Source: Tiliqua scincoides
Lineage: Eukaryota; Chordata; Lepidosauria; Squamata; Scincidae
Length of the DNA stretch: 64,000 nucleotides
Assembly (NCBI RefSeq): GCF_035046505.1
Contig: NC_089822.1
Location: 271,455,054-271,519,053 of the forward strand
Direction: 5' to 3'
Shown here in pieces: positions 54,801-64,000 of this stretch. The notes below the pieces were generated by a model. It was not told the DNA's origin. It searched no databases and saw nothing but the letters and a program-made list of their open reading frames with translations. How positions within the stretch are numbered: the first letter of the stretch is position 1; every line of letters starts with the position of its first letter. The position numbers and the translations under genes are program-made.

Positions 54801-57584
54801 GGCCACGGCTTCAGACACAGGGAGGGGGGAATCCTTTGCACCTGTTCTGCAAGCAAGAGCCACGGAATGGGGGCCCTCCACAGGGAGCCCCACCGCTGCC
54901 CTCCAGGATAGAGCCGTCCACAGTCATGGGGTCACGGCTGAAAAGGCTGGACCGTGCAGGAGCCCCTGCTGGCCTGGGGTGCAAAGCCAGGTCTCCACCC
55001 AAGGCCAGACCAGGCAGGCGGGCAGAGATATTCTCCTCTTCCCCTCTGGCTTTTCTTGTATCTCCTTCCCCACCTCCTTCCGTATGTTTCCACCAAGTTC
55101 ATTCACTCATTGAAGAGATTTGCGGAGCGCTCAGGGAAGCATCTTGCAGTGGGCTCTGAAAAGGGGCTGGATGGTTGTACTTTGACCAGGAATCAGGGCC
55201 GGAGGGGGGAGGCCGAGAGGACCTTGAAGCAGAGCCAAAGCACAGCAAAGAGCCGGGCCAGGGACTCAGGCCCCAATCCTAGGCTCACTTACCTAGGAGC
55301 AAATCCCAGTGGGGCTTACTACTGAGTGCACATGTGTATGCTTGCACTGGAAGAGAGCTATGTTCCACCACGGTATTAGGGGAAGGGGACAAGGAGCCCA
55401 GCAGAAGTTTTGGGGAAGGATGCCTTGGAGAGGCCAGCCCATCAGCCCCCTCCTCTTGCCCTCCTGGCTGTTATCTTGGGCGCTGTGAAGGACACGCTGC
55501 CCCCACGCCACCCGACCAAGAACCAGGCTGGAGCAGTGCTTCAGGTGTCAACTGACCAGGAAGTTCCAGGGTCAAATCCCCACTCAGCCACCAAATTTCC
55601 TGGTGACCTTGAGCCAGTCACTCTCTGTCAGCCACATCTGCCTCGCAGGGTTGTTGTGAGGATGAAGTAGGGGAGGAACCATGAACACCACCCTGAGCTC
55701 TTTGGAGGAAGGGCAGTAAAAAAAGGTGAGTGAATGAATGACCAAGAGGCAGTCACCGTGGGCTTAATTCAGGCTGGCCCTCTGGCATGCTGGAGGAGGC
55801 CCTCTGCTCTATAGCAGAAGACCCAGATCATGCCCTCCCCCTCCCTTGCAGCCACTGTTTGCCTCTTGGGGCCAGCTGGTGAGGGTGGCAGGAGTCCTCG
55901 GATGAGGCAAAGGGCAGTTTAGGGGGAGAAGCTGACAGGAACACGGGTGCAAGGCAAGGGAGGGTGCTCTCCCTCGCCCCCTGAACTATGGCAATTATAG
56001 ACTTCTTCATGGCACGGGGAAGGAGCTCTTTCCCTTCTGTTGTGCCTCCTGCCTTTCCCAATAGGGTCTGCGTCCAAGCCACTGGCGGCCACCACTCCGG
56101 CATCTCCACTTACGGCTTCCTTGGTAGTATTCCCGGTGCCTGTAGGCCACTGCAAACAGCTCCCCAATTTCCTTAATTTGTTTCAAAACTGGTCCAAAGT
56201 CTTCTGCGCTGTCCTTTAAATCTGACATTTTTAAGAAAAAGTGCATGTTGAGATTTCCAGCTGCCTTTAGAATTCCACCCCTGAAACCGAGTCCCAGCAA
56301 GGGTCCTTTATGGAAGGATATTCCCATAACCATATTGGGAAGTTGGGCGGGGGGGGGGGGAAGCAGGTAAGAACATAAGAACATAAGAACAGCCCCACTG
56401 GATCAGGCCATAGGCCCATCTAGTCCAGCTTCCTGTATCTCACAGCGGCCCACCAAATGCCCCAGGGAGCACACCAGATAACAAGAGACCTGCAAGGCTT
56501 CCTGGGAATTGCAGTTAAGAACATAAGAAAGGCCCCCTGGATCAGGCCATAGGCCCATCTAGTCCAGGTTCCTGTATCTCACAGTGGCTCACCAAATGCC
56601 CAGGGAGCACACCAGATAACAAGAGACCTCATCCTGGTGCCCTCCCTTGCATCTGGCCTTCTGACATAGCCCATTTCTAAAATCAGGAGCTTGCACACAC
56701 ACATAATGGCTTGTAACCCGTGATGGATTTTTCCTCCAGAAACTTGTCCAATCCCCTTTTAAAGGCATCCAGGTCAGATGCCATCACCACATCCTGTGGC
56801 AAGGAGTTCCACAGACCAACCACACACTGAGTAAAGAAATCTTTTCTTTTGTCTGTTCCAACTCTCCCAACAATCAATTTTAGTGGATGTCCCCTGGTTC
56901 TGGTGTTATGTGAGAGTGTAAAGAGCATTTCCCTATCCGCTCTGTCCATCCCCTGCATAATTTTGTATGTCTCAATCATGTCCCCCCTCAGGCGCCTCTT
57001 TTCTAGGCTGAAGAGGCCCAAACGCCGTAGCCTTTCCTCATAAGGAAGGTGCCCCAGCCCCGTAATCATCTTAGTCGCTCTCTTTTGCACCTTTTCCATT
57101 TCCACTGTCTTTTTTGAGATGCGGCAACCAGAACTGGACACAATACTCCAGGTGTGGCCTTACCTTTGATTTGTACAACAGCATTATAATACTAGCCGTT
57201 TTGTTCTCAATACCCTTCCTAATGATCCCAAGCATAGAATTGGCCTTCTTCACTGCTGCCGCACAGTCCATCAGGAACACTGGTTCCATCCACAGCAAGA
57301 CACACAGTTTGCCACGTGCCCAGGGCATTTGCGAGCCGGCAGACTCCGGCACTTGGGATGTTGTGAGCGCAAGAGAGACTCGGCAACTGCAGGAGAAAGC
57401 AGGGGCTCAGCCAGCGCTTTGGGGAAAGGCTACATTGGCAGGTAGTTCCGAACTTACAGAAGCCCAACGTTGCGATGATGACGACAATGCTCAGGAGTAT
57501 AAGGTTTGCGATGGTTGTCCATGCCGTCACGTAGGGGAGGGCATTCAGAAAGAGCTTCTTGTCGACATCAGCCTTGGGCGCCAT
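48803..57584 (-). CDS. type II membrane C-type lectin-like receptor, six exons, complete
   Basis: Exons on the minus strand: 57584-57458 (cytoplasmic start and membrane helix), 56221-56114 and 54484-54398 (stalk), 51713-51553, 50416-50313 and 48956-48803 (lectin domain). All have AG/GT borders and compatible phases, giving 246 residues. It starts MAPKADVDKKLFLNALPYV, followed by a single hydrophobic segment at about 16-42, so it is a type II protein. The lectin domain reads YGWQTYGKNRYYMSKGTKTW, DAQKFC, SHLASIHTAEEQ, WIGLTDEDEEGRWKW, YWADGEPS, QDC, EYNWKDDHCD and HHWVCKQF. The four core cysteines are present; the extra N-terminal pair of long-form domains is absent. The sugar/Ca2+ motifs are altered (EPS for EPN, WKD for WND), so calcium-dependent sugar binding may be weak (inference). 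The closest feel is the CD209/ASGR/CLEC group rather than NK receptors, and the orthologue is uncertain. Introns hold a CR1, a dimeric 5S SINE and a LINE tail. Confidence 0.9.
53675..53892 (+). mobile_element. 5S rRNA-derived SINE, dimeric, in lectin intron 3
   Basis: Two 5S-like units are joined at TTATACCATGATCTCGG (about 53771), the same junction as in the 36154-36378 copy. The head has ACCCTGCACATGCC, also shared with that copy. The tail is the LINE-like TAGTCTTCTGAGACTGAAGG, then GTTGCCAAC. The first unit lacks the TGTCTGATC part of 5S. Confidence 0.9.
54605..54745 (-). repeat. LINE-type 3' tail with (CAA)n microsatellite
   Basis: (CAA)n at about 54608-54632 is followed by the inverse of GGTATATAAATACTG, GCTTTGTGAAC and GAGCCCTTTTGGGACAGG. 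It is the same family as 18600-18745. It lies in intron 2 of the lectin gene. Confidence 0.6.
56365..57270 (-). mobile_element. CR1 LINE 3' end with two tail units, lectin intron 1
   Basis: Tail units end at about 56365 and 56520 with the linker (here GGGAATTGCAGTT, one substitution). The UTR and the C-terminal ORF follow ([40 protein letters not shown]) to KKANSMLGIIRKG near 57265. It is in the same direction as the host gene. Confidence 0.9.
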
Positions 57585-57649
57585 GGCTTGAAGGATAAGA
57601 GCAAAGGGAGGCTGGTGAATACGGGATAGCAAGAAACAGATCCAGCCCG

Positions 57650-58570
57650 CTTTCTGCCTTGCTGCTCTGCCCTCGTTGCCCTGGATCCAAGCAGCCACAT
57701 GCGGCGCTGACCACAGCTTCCACTGTCTTCAAGGACAGCCCTGCATGGAGCATTTTACAGGATCTAATCTCAGTGCCACCAGGGCATGGACCACCACGGC
57801 CAGGTCTGACTAGTGCAGGAATGGCCTCAGCTGGCACATCTGTCGCAGTTGGGCAAAGGTCCTGCTGGCACCTTTGCCAGGAGGCAATACTGCCACCGAA
57901 GTATCCAGGAGCAGCCGTGAGTTCAGGAGAGCTCCCAGGCCGCAGACCTGCTCCTGGAGAGGGAGTGCGGCCCCATTCATAGCAGGATGGTGGGTCAATG
58001 CCTGCAGCGAAGCGGGGAAACCTCTATCTTGCCCAGATTTAGTCTCTTATCCAGCCCCAAACCCCTTCCAGGCAGCACTCTAGAACCTGGTATCCAGGGG
58101 AGAGGCAGAGCTGATAGTTTTCAACATACAGGTGCCCCCTCCTCACTCCAAATACCCAAATGGCTTCTCCCAGAGATTTCATGTCAATGTTGACTAACAA
58201 TAGGGGACAAAATTGAATCTGGTGGCACCCCACACCTCAAAGGGCTAGCTGAAGGGCCCAAGTGTCAAGCGGACATCCCCCAGCACCACCACCACTTGGG
58301 ATCAGTTAGCCAAGAAGGAGCTGAACCACTGGAAAACAGTGCCCCCAACTTGGCCAATTAGCCTAGAAGGTCTTGTCCCTGGTGTAGGTCATCCCCCAAG
58401 GTGACCAAGGCTGTCTCTGGGCTCAAGCCAGATTGAAAGGGACAACCCGCTTCACCCAGAACCCTCTGGAGCAGAGACCCCCCCACACCTGCTTGCTTGG
58501 TTATCTTGCCCAGAAACAGGAGGTTCAAAACTGATTGGTAGTTACCCAACATGCTGGACTGGTGGGGGGG
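57650..58570 (-). mobile_element. degenerate non-LTR retrotransposon RT fragment
   Basis: Minus-strand frames contain recognisable RT pieces in order: LSPETALVTLGDDLHQGQDL, a region like SLGEAIWVFGVRRGHLY...QLCLSPGYQVLECCLEGVWG (the usual YADDTQLYLS motif is decayed), then LPLQEQVCGLGALLNSRLLL and FAQLRQMCQLRPFL. This resembles old L3/CR1- or L2-type elements and is much more decayed than the main CR1 family. It starts just upstream of the lectin gene's first exon. Confidence 0.6.
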
Positions 58571-58829
58571 GGGAAGAGAAGAGCTACTGCCCATATTAAT
58601 ACCAATGGTAGGCACCCCCTCCCCTCCTCGGCCAATACATCACCACACCCACCACCTGGGGGTGTTGCCCTGCCCACCGCATGGGGTGACACGCTGGCCT
58701 CCCACACCAGGTGATGCAAACCCTAATGATGCCACTGGGTGGAGTAGTTCTGTTGGGCAACCTTTCATAGATGTGATGGTAGCAGAGAAGAAAGCACATT
58801 TTGATGGTGTCACAGTCACAGGCCCTAAA

Positions 58830-58876
<47 letters not shown>
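58830..58876 (+). repeat. (ATT)n microsatellite
   Basis: About 15 perfect TTA/ATT units, followed by AATATACCGCTTG, which resembles the inverse of a LINE 3' tail (GCGGTATA). It is likely a tail-derived microsatellite. Confidence 0.9.
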
Positions 58877-58877
<1 letters not shown>

Positions 58878-58879
58878 AT

Positions 58880-60180
58880 ACCGCTTGCTCCAGCGGTATG
58901 AGCTCCAGCCTGCATTCAGTGAGACTTCTCTGGCGTCTTCCACCAGCGTTGCTCAAAATGTCTCCCCTGTGGGTTCATCAGTGGCAATTCCTCAGTAAAT
59001 GAAGGTGCCACCCTGATGTGAGAGGGCACTGAGGAGTGAACAGATCCAGGGTCCCAGCCATCTCCCTATTCCAGAGATTGACCAGGGCCTTGGCAGCTGG
59101 AAGGTCCCCCAGAGCCCTCAGGAAATCCTCAGGATCCATTAGTGTCCTGGGGCAGACCGTACAATACAGTCCTCCACCTCTCAAGAAGTCACGATAAGCC
59201 TGAACTTTAAAAGGATGTGCTCTGTCCATGGCGACAGAGTGTTCCGACTCTCCACATCCAGATCAGCATCCACTTGTCCGGCCACGAACACCAGGGCCAA
59301 CAGGTGCCCTGTCTTGTATATCAGAGCCAAAATCCTCTGCAACAGGCCCGTGGTTGTCATGGTGGCCGTGGAGTCCTGGGCTGCACCTACCCCGGGGCCT
59401 TGGTGTGAACAAGGAAGCTCCGAGCCCCACCAGCCAGTGGGCACTCCACTGCCACATCCAAGCTCAATCTCACCAGCTCTGGCAGAGAGACTGTTGGGCA
59501 GCAAGGCAGGCAGCAACCAGCAGAACCCCTACTCTGTCTTGTTGGTTCAACCCAGTGCAAGACATTTGGACCTGGATCCTGCTGGACAGGGCACCTGGCA
59601 CTCTGGGTGATGCTGCACCCTGCCCAGGGAAGGAGGGCATGAGCGTGTAGCAACAGTACCTTCTTTAATGCAGGAGTCCCCTCGGGGTTTGCCCGCTACC
59701 AGTCAGGTGTCCACCTTGCGCTTTGCCCAGTCTGTGGCTCCCACTGGTGCCGGGTCCCTGGCATCACCTCTCGCTGGTTTCCTTTGCCTGTCAGCCACAC
59801 AGCTCCACAGCAGAGCCCTCCAGCCGCCTGCTGATTGGCTGCCTGCCACCCTGATCACAATTCACCAGTATCAACACCCTGTGACTCGCAGGTGAGGGGG
59901 CTTGTGATGTAGCCTCAGCCTGGTCCTGGATGAAGCCCTGCTCAACTTGAGGGTGGGGGGGGGGGAGAGGGTGGGACTGCTGCACAAGGGGGCAACTGCG
60001 GCATCCTCTGGGAGATGGAACGGGTAGTCTGCTCACTGCACAAACACTTGCAAAGATCGGTGTGCGCACACACACCCCGAACATGAAGGGGGAAGGAGAG
60101 CAGAAAGGCAGGGGCACATAAATGCTCTGTGCTGCACTGCACTCCGGGGGAGGAGGGAGGTGAGAACCAATCAGAGCATC
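58880..60180. other. unassigned; possible old retroelement pieces
   Basis: Minus-strand frames around 59520-58980 (LLQRILALIYKTGHLLALVF, then FKVQAYRDFLRGGG) look protein-like, and an old retroelement gene is possible, but I cannot assign a family. The remaining sequence to 60180 shows nothing I recognise. Confidence 0.25.
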
Positions 60181-60183
60181 ACT

Positions 60184-63100
60184 AACATAAGAACATAAGA
60201 ACAGCCCCACTGGATCAGGCCACAGGCCCATCTAGTCCAGCTTCCTGTATCTCACAGCGGCCCACCAAATGCCCCAAGGAGCACACCAGATAACAAGAGA
60301 CCTGCAAAGCTTCCTGGGAATTGTAGTTAAGAACATAAGAACAGCCCCACTGGATCAGGCCATAGGCCCATCTAGTCCAGCTTCCTGTATCTCACATCTG
60401 TATTGGCAACCTTCAGTCTCGAAAGACTATGGTATCGCGCTCTGAAAGGTGGTTCTGGCACAGCATCTAGTGTGGCTGAAAAGGCCAATCCGGGAGTGAC
60501 AATCCCTTCCACACCGGGAGCAAGTGCAGTCTGTCCCTGGTCTGTCTCCCTGGCTATGGGCCTTCCTTCTTTGCCTCTTAGCCTCAGACTGTTGGCAAAG
60601 TGTCTCTTCAAACTGGGAAAGGCCATGCTGCACAGCCTGCCTCCAAGCGGGCCGCTCAGAGGCCAGGGTTTCCCACTTGTTGAGGTCCATCCCTAAGGCC
60701 TTCAGATCCCTCTTGCAGATGTCCTTGTATCGCAGCTGTGGTCTACCTGTAGGGCGCTTTCCTTGCACAAGTTCTCCATAGAGGAGATCCTTTGGGATCC
60801 GGCCATCATCCATTCTCACGACATGACCAAGCCAACGCAGGCGTCTCTGTTTCAGCAGTGAATACATGCTAGGGATTCCAGCACGTTCCAGGACTGTGTT
60901 GTTTGGAACTTTGTCCTGCCAGGTGATGCCGAGGATGCGTCGGAGGCAGCGCATGTGGAAAGCGCTCAGTTTCCTCTCCTGTTGTGAGCGAAGAGTCCAT
61001 GACTCGCTGCAGTACAGAAGTGTACTCAGGACGCAAGCTCTGTAGACCTGGATCTTGGTATGTTCCGTCAGCTTCTTGTTGGACCAGACTCTCTTTGTGA
61101 GTCTGGAAAACATGGTAGCTGCTTTACCGATGCGCTTGTTTAGCTCGGTATCGAGAGAAAGAGTGTCGGAGATCATTGAGCCAAGGTACACAAAGTCATG
61201 GACAACCTCCAGTTCATGCTCAGAGATTGTAATGCAGGGAGGTGAGTCCACATCCTGAACCATGACCTGTGTTTTCTTCAGGCTGATTGTCAGTCCAAAA
61301 TCTTGGCAGGCCTTGCTAAAACGATCCATGAGCTGCTGGAGATCTTTGGCAGAGTGGGTAGTGACAGCTGCATCGTCGGCAAAGAGGAAGTCACGCAGAC
61401 ATTTCAGCTGGACTTTGGATTTTGCTCTCAGTCTGGAGAGGTTGAAGAGCTTTCCGTCTGATCTGGTCCGGAGATAGATGCCTTCTGTTGCAGTTCCAAA
61501 GGCCTGCTTCAGCAGGACAGCGAAGAAAATCCCAAACAAGGTTGGCGCAAGAACACAGCCCTGCTTCACTCCGCTTCGGATGTCAAAAGGGTCTGATGTG
61601 GAGCCATCGAAGACAACAGTGCCCTTCATGTCCTTGTGGAAAGATCTGATGATGCTGAGGAGCCTAGGTGGACATCCAATCTTGGGGAGAATCTTGAAGA
61701 GGCCGTCTCTGCTGACCAGGTCGAAAGCCTTTGTGAGATCTATGAAGGCTATAAAGAGTGGCTGTCGTTGTTCCCTGCATTTCTCCTGCAGTTGTCTAAG
61801 GGAGAATACCATATCAGTGGTGGACCTGTTGACTCGGAATCCACACTGTGATTCTGGATAGACGCTCTCTGCAAGTACCTGGAGCCTCTTTAGTACAACT
61901 CGGGCAAACAGCTTTCCTACAACGCTAAGGAGAGAGATGCCGCGGTAGTTGTTGCAGTCACCCCTGTCACCTTTGTTCTTGTACAGCGTGATGATGTTTG
62001 CATCCCTCATGTCTTGAGGTACTCCACCTTCTCTCCAGCAGAGACAGAGGATTTCATGCAACTCAGTGACGATGATCTCTTTGCAGCATTTTAGGACTTC
62101 AGCAGGGATGCTGTCTTTTCCAGGTGCCTTGCCAAAGGCAAGGGAGTCCAGGGCCACGTGAAGTTCTTCTAGGGTTGGTTCACTGTCAAGCTCTTCCAGC
62201 ACAGGCAGGCACTCAATGTTGTTCAGTGCTTCTTCGGTGACTACATTTTCTCTGGAATATAGTTCAGAGTAGTGCTGCACCCAGCGTTCCATCTGCTGCG
62301 CCCAAATGGCCAACGCCTGCTAGAGTTTTGCTGTCATCACGGTCTCTGTGTCAGCAACACATTCTTCAACACAAAGCCCCAACATAGAGTCTCTTGGAGA
62401 CATCCAAGATCAAAGCACTGGCACCAGCTCGATCTGATCCTCACCAGACGCTCCAGCCTTCCCAGCATCAAGATCACACGCAGTTATCATGGTGCTGCCT
62501 GCGACACTGACCACTCCCTGGTGTGCAGCAGAGTGAAACTGCAAACAAAGCGACTGTATCACACGAAAAAGGAAGGAAGACCTCGCATTGATACCAGAAA
62601 GACCCGGGATCAGAGAAAAGTGGAGGAATTTGCACAAGCGCTTGAGGAATCTCTTCCAGGCCCGGCCGACGCAAACGCATCCAACAGATGGGAACATTTC
62701 AAGAATACCGTTTACAACACCGCCTTGTCCATATTCGGCAAGAAGACCAACAAGGCGGCAGACTGGTTTGAAGCCCACTCTGAGGAGTTGACACCAGTCA
62801 TTGAGGAAAAGAGGAGAGCTCAAGCAGCATACAAGGCCTGTCCCAGTGAGCGCAACCTGCAGGTCCTCCGAACTGCTCGCAGCAAAGTCCAACAGACTGC
62901 CAGGAGATGTGCTAACGACTACTGGCTCCAGCTCTGTTCCGAGATACAGATAGCAGCTGACACGGGCAACATCAAGGGGATGTATGATGGTATCAAGCAG
63001 GCCCTAGGTCCAACACAGAAGAAAATTGCCCCTCTGAAGTCTGCCACAGGCGAGGTCATCCAGGATCGGGGTATCTCACAGCGGCCCACCAAATGCCCCA

Positions 63101-64000
63101 AGGAGCACACCAGATAACAAGAGACCTGCAAAGCTTCCTGGGAATTGTAGTTAAGAACATAAGAACAGCCCCACTGGATCAGGCCATAGGCCCATCTAGT
63201 CCAGCTTCCTGTATCTCACAGCGGCCCACCAAATGCCCCAGGGAGCACACCAGATAAGAAGAGACCTCATCCTGGTGCCCTCCCTTGCATCTGGCATTCT
63301 GACATAACCCATTTCAAAAATCAGGAGATTGCGCATGCACATAATGACTTGTACCCCATAATGGATTTTTCCTCCAGAAACTTGTCCAATCCCCTTTTAA
63401 AGGCATCTAGGCTAGACGCCAACACCACATCCTGTGGCAAGGAGTTCCACAGACCGACCACATGCTGAGTAAAGAAATATTTTCTTTTGTCTGTCCTAAC
63501 CCGCCCAACTCTCAATTTTAGTGGATGTCCCCTCGTTCTGGTGTTACGTGAGAGTGTAAAGAACATCTCCCTATCCACTCTGTCCATCCCCTGCATAATT
63601 TTGTATGTCTCAATCATGTCCCCCCTCAGTCGTCTCTTTTCTAGGCTGAAGAGGCCCAATCGCCGTAGCCTTTCCTCATAAGGAAGGTACCCCAGCCCCG
63701 TAATCATCTTAGTCGCTCTCTTTTGCACCTTTTCCATTTCCACCATGTCCTTTTTGAGATGCGGCGACCAGAACTGGACACAATACTCCAGGTGTGGCCT
63801 TACCATAGATTTGTACAACGGCATTATAATACTAGCCATTTTGTTCTCAATAACCTTCCTAATGATCCCAAGCATAGAATTGGCCTTCTTCACTTCCGCC
63901 GCACATGGGGTCGACACTTTCATCGACCTGTCCACCAACCCCCCAAGATCTCTCTCCTGATCTGTCACAGACAGCTCAGAACCCATCAGCCTATATGTGA
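60184..64000 (-). mobile_element. CR1 LINE, split by the twin-primed LINE, runs off the window
   Basis: Minus-strand CR1 tail units lie at 60184-60396 and, after the 60397-63070 insertion, at 63071-63200, with ACTACAATTCCCAG linkers at about 60318 and 63142. The UTR and an open C-terminal ORF follow: KSIMGYK at about 63350, [43 protein letters not shown] at 63986. The insertion site is within the tail sequence CTGTATCTCACAGCGGCCC. Confidence 0.9.
60397..63070 (-). mobile_element. zinc-knuckle LINE, 5' part inverted (twin priming), 10-bp TSD
   Basis: The 3' part (60397-62297, minus strand) has one open frame of over 600 codons. It carries an RT (LLSVVGKLFARVVLKRLQ, IDLTKAFDLVSRDGLF, GVKQGCVLAPTLFGIFF, FLFADDAAVTTHS), a C-terminal region (ESWTLRSQQERKLSAFHMRC, GHVVRMDDGRIPKDLLY) and a CSRCGRDCHSRIG finger. 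The 5' part (62298-63070) is in the opposite direction and encodes the endonuclease end (NGQRLLEFCCHHGLCVSNT, DTDHSLVCSRV) and linker to KSATGEVIQD. Inverted back, the two parts are adjacent in element order. GTATCTCACA flanks both sides (60387-60396, 63071-63080). No RNase H domain is seen. The clade (RTE-, Vingi- or related) is uncertain. Few or no breaks in the frame suggest a recent insertion. Confidence 0.92.

Overview
The window looks like a piece of the MHC region of a squamate reptile, probably a lizard. This is inferred from three things: the repeat load (many CR1 copies, a BovB fragment, an L2-like LINE, 5S-rRNA-derived SINEs), vomeronasal V2R exons, and intact vertebrate MHC genes with ordinary splice sites. 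No bacterial-type genes, rRNA or tRNA genes, or CRISPR arrays were seen. About half of the sequence is recognisable transposable element, and most long open frames are CR1 coding sequence or antisense shadows of it.

Three host genes can be assembled exon by exon. (1) A complete MHC class II beta gene lies on + at 14424-20872. It has six exons, a 264-residue product and an S-X-Y-type promoter at about 14271-14312. (2) An MHC class I heavy-chain gene lies on + at 33637-41866. Seven exons are read (leader, alpha1, alpha2, alpha3, membrane and two cytoplasmic exons) and the last tail exon is not identified. An ISRE core lies about 60 bp upstream. (3) A complete six-exon type II membrane C-type lectin-like gene lies on - at 48803-57584, with a 246-residue product. 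There is also a partial V2R receptor (- strand, 4236-5871; two exons, the exon expected between them not found) and a broken C2H2 zinc-finger fragment (30230-30545). Class I and class II products present peptides to T cells. A C-type lectin next to them recalls the chicken B locus, although this lectin looks more like the CD209/ASGR group than the NK-receptor group.

Layout: 1-4.0 kb CR1; 4.2-5.9 kb V2R remnant with BovB inside; 6.8-13.5 kb CR1 and a nested stack (CR1 > L2 > solo LTR, plus a second solo LTR); 14.3-20.9 kb class II beta with CR1 and a DNA transposon in its introns; 21.6-32.3 kb repeats (CR1, a zinc-knuckle LINE, an intact Tc1-type transposon, a hAT MITE, a ZNF remnant); 33.5-41.9 kb class I; 44-48 kb repeats; 48.8-57.6 kb lectin gene; 57.7-64 kb LINEs, including a twin-primed (5'-inverted) copy with a 10-bp target duplication.

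The least expected signals are: a dimeric 5S-rRNA SINE whose two copies share the same internal junction and whose tail matches the 3' end of the zinc-knuckle LINE; a CR1 subfamily whose 3' tail is tandemly repeated through a linker carrying the ACTACAATTCCCAG (ZNF143/THAP11-type) motif; and an open Tc1 transposase closely resembling a fish lineage. The MHC genes also depart from classical patterns: the class II beta chain has no N-glycosylation sequon, and the class I groove has several anchor-residue changes.
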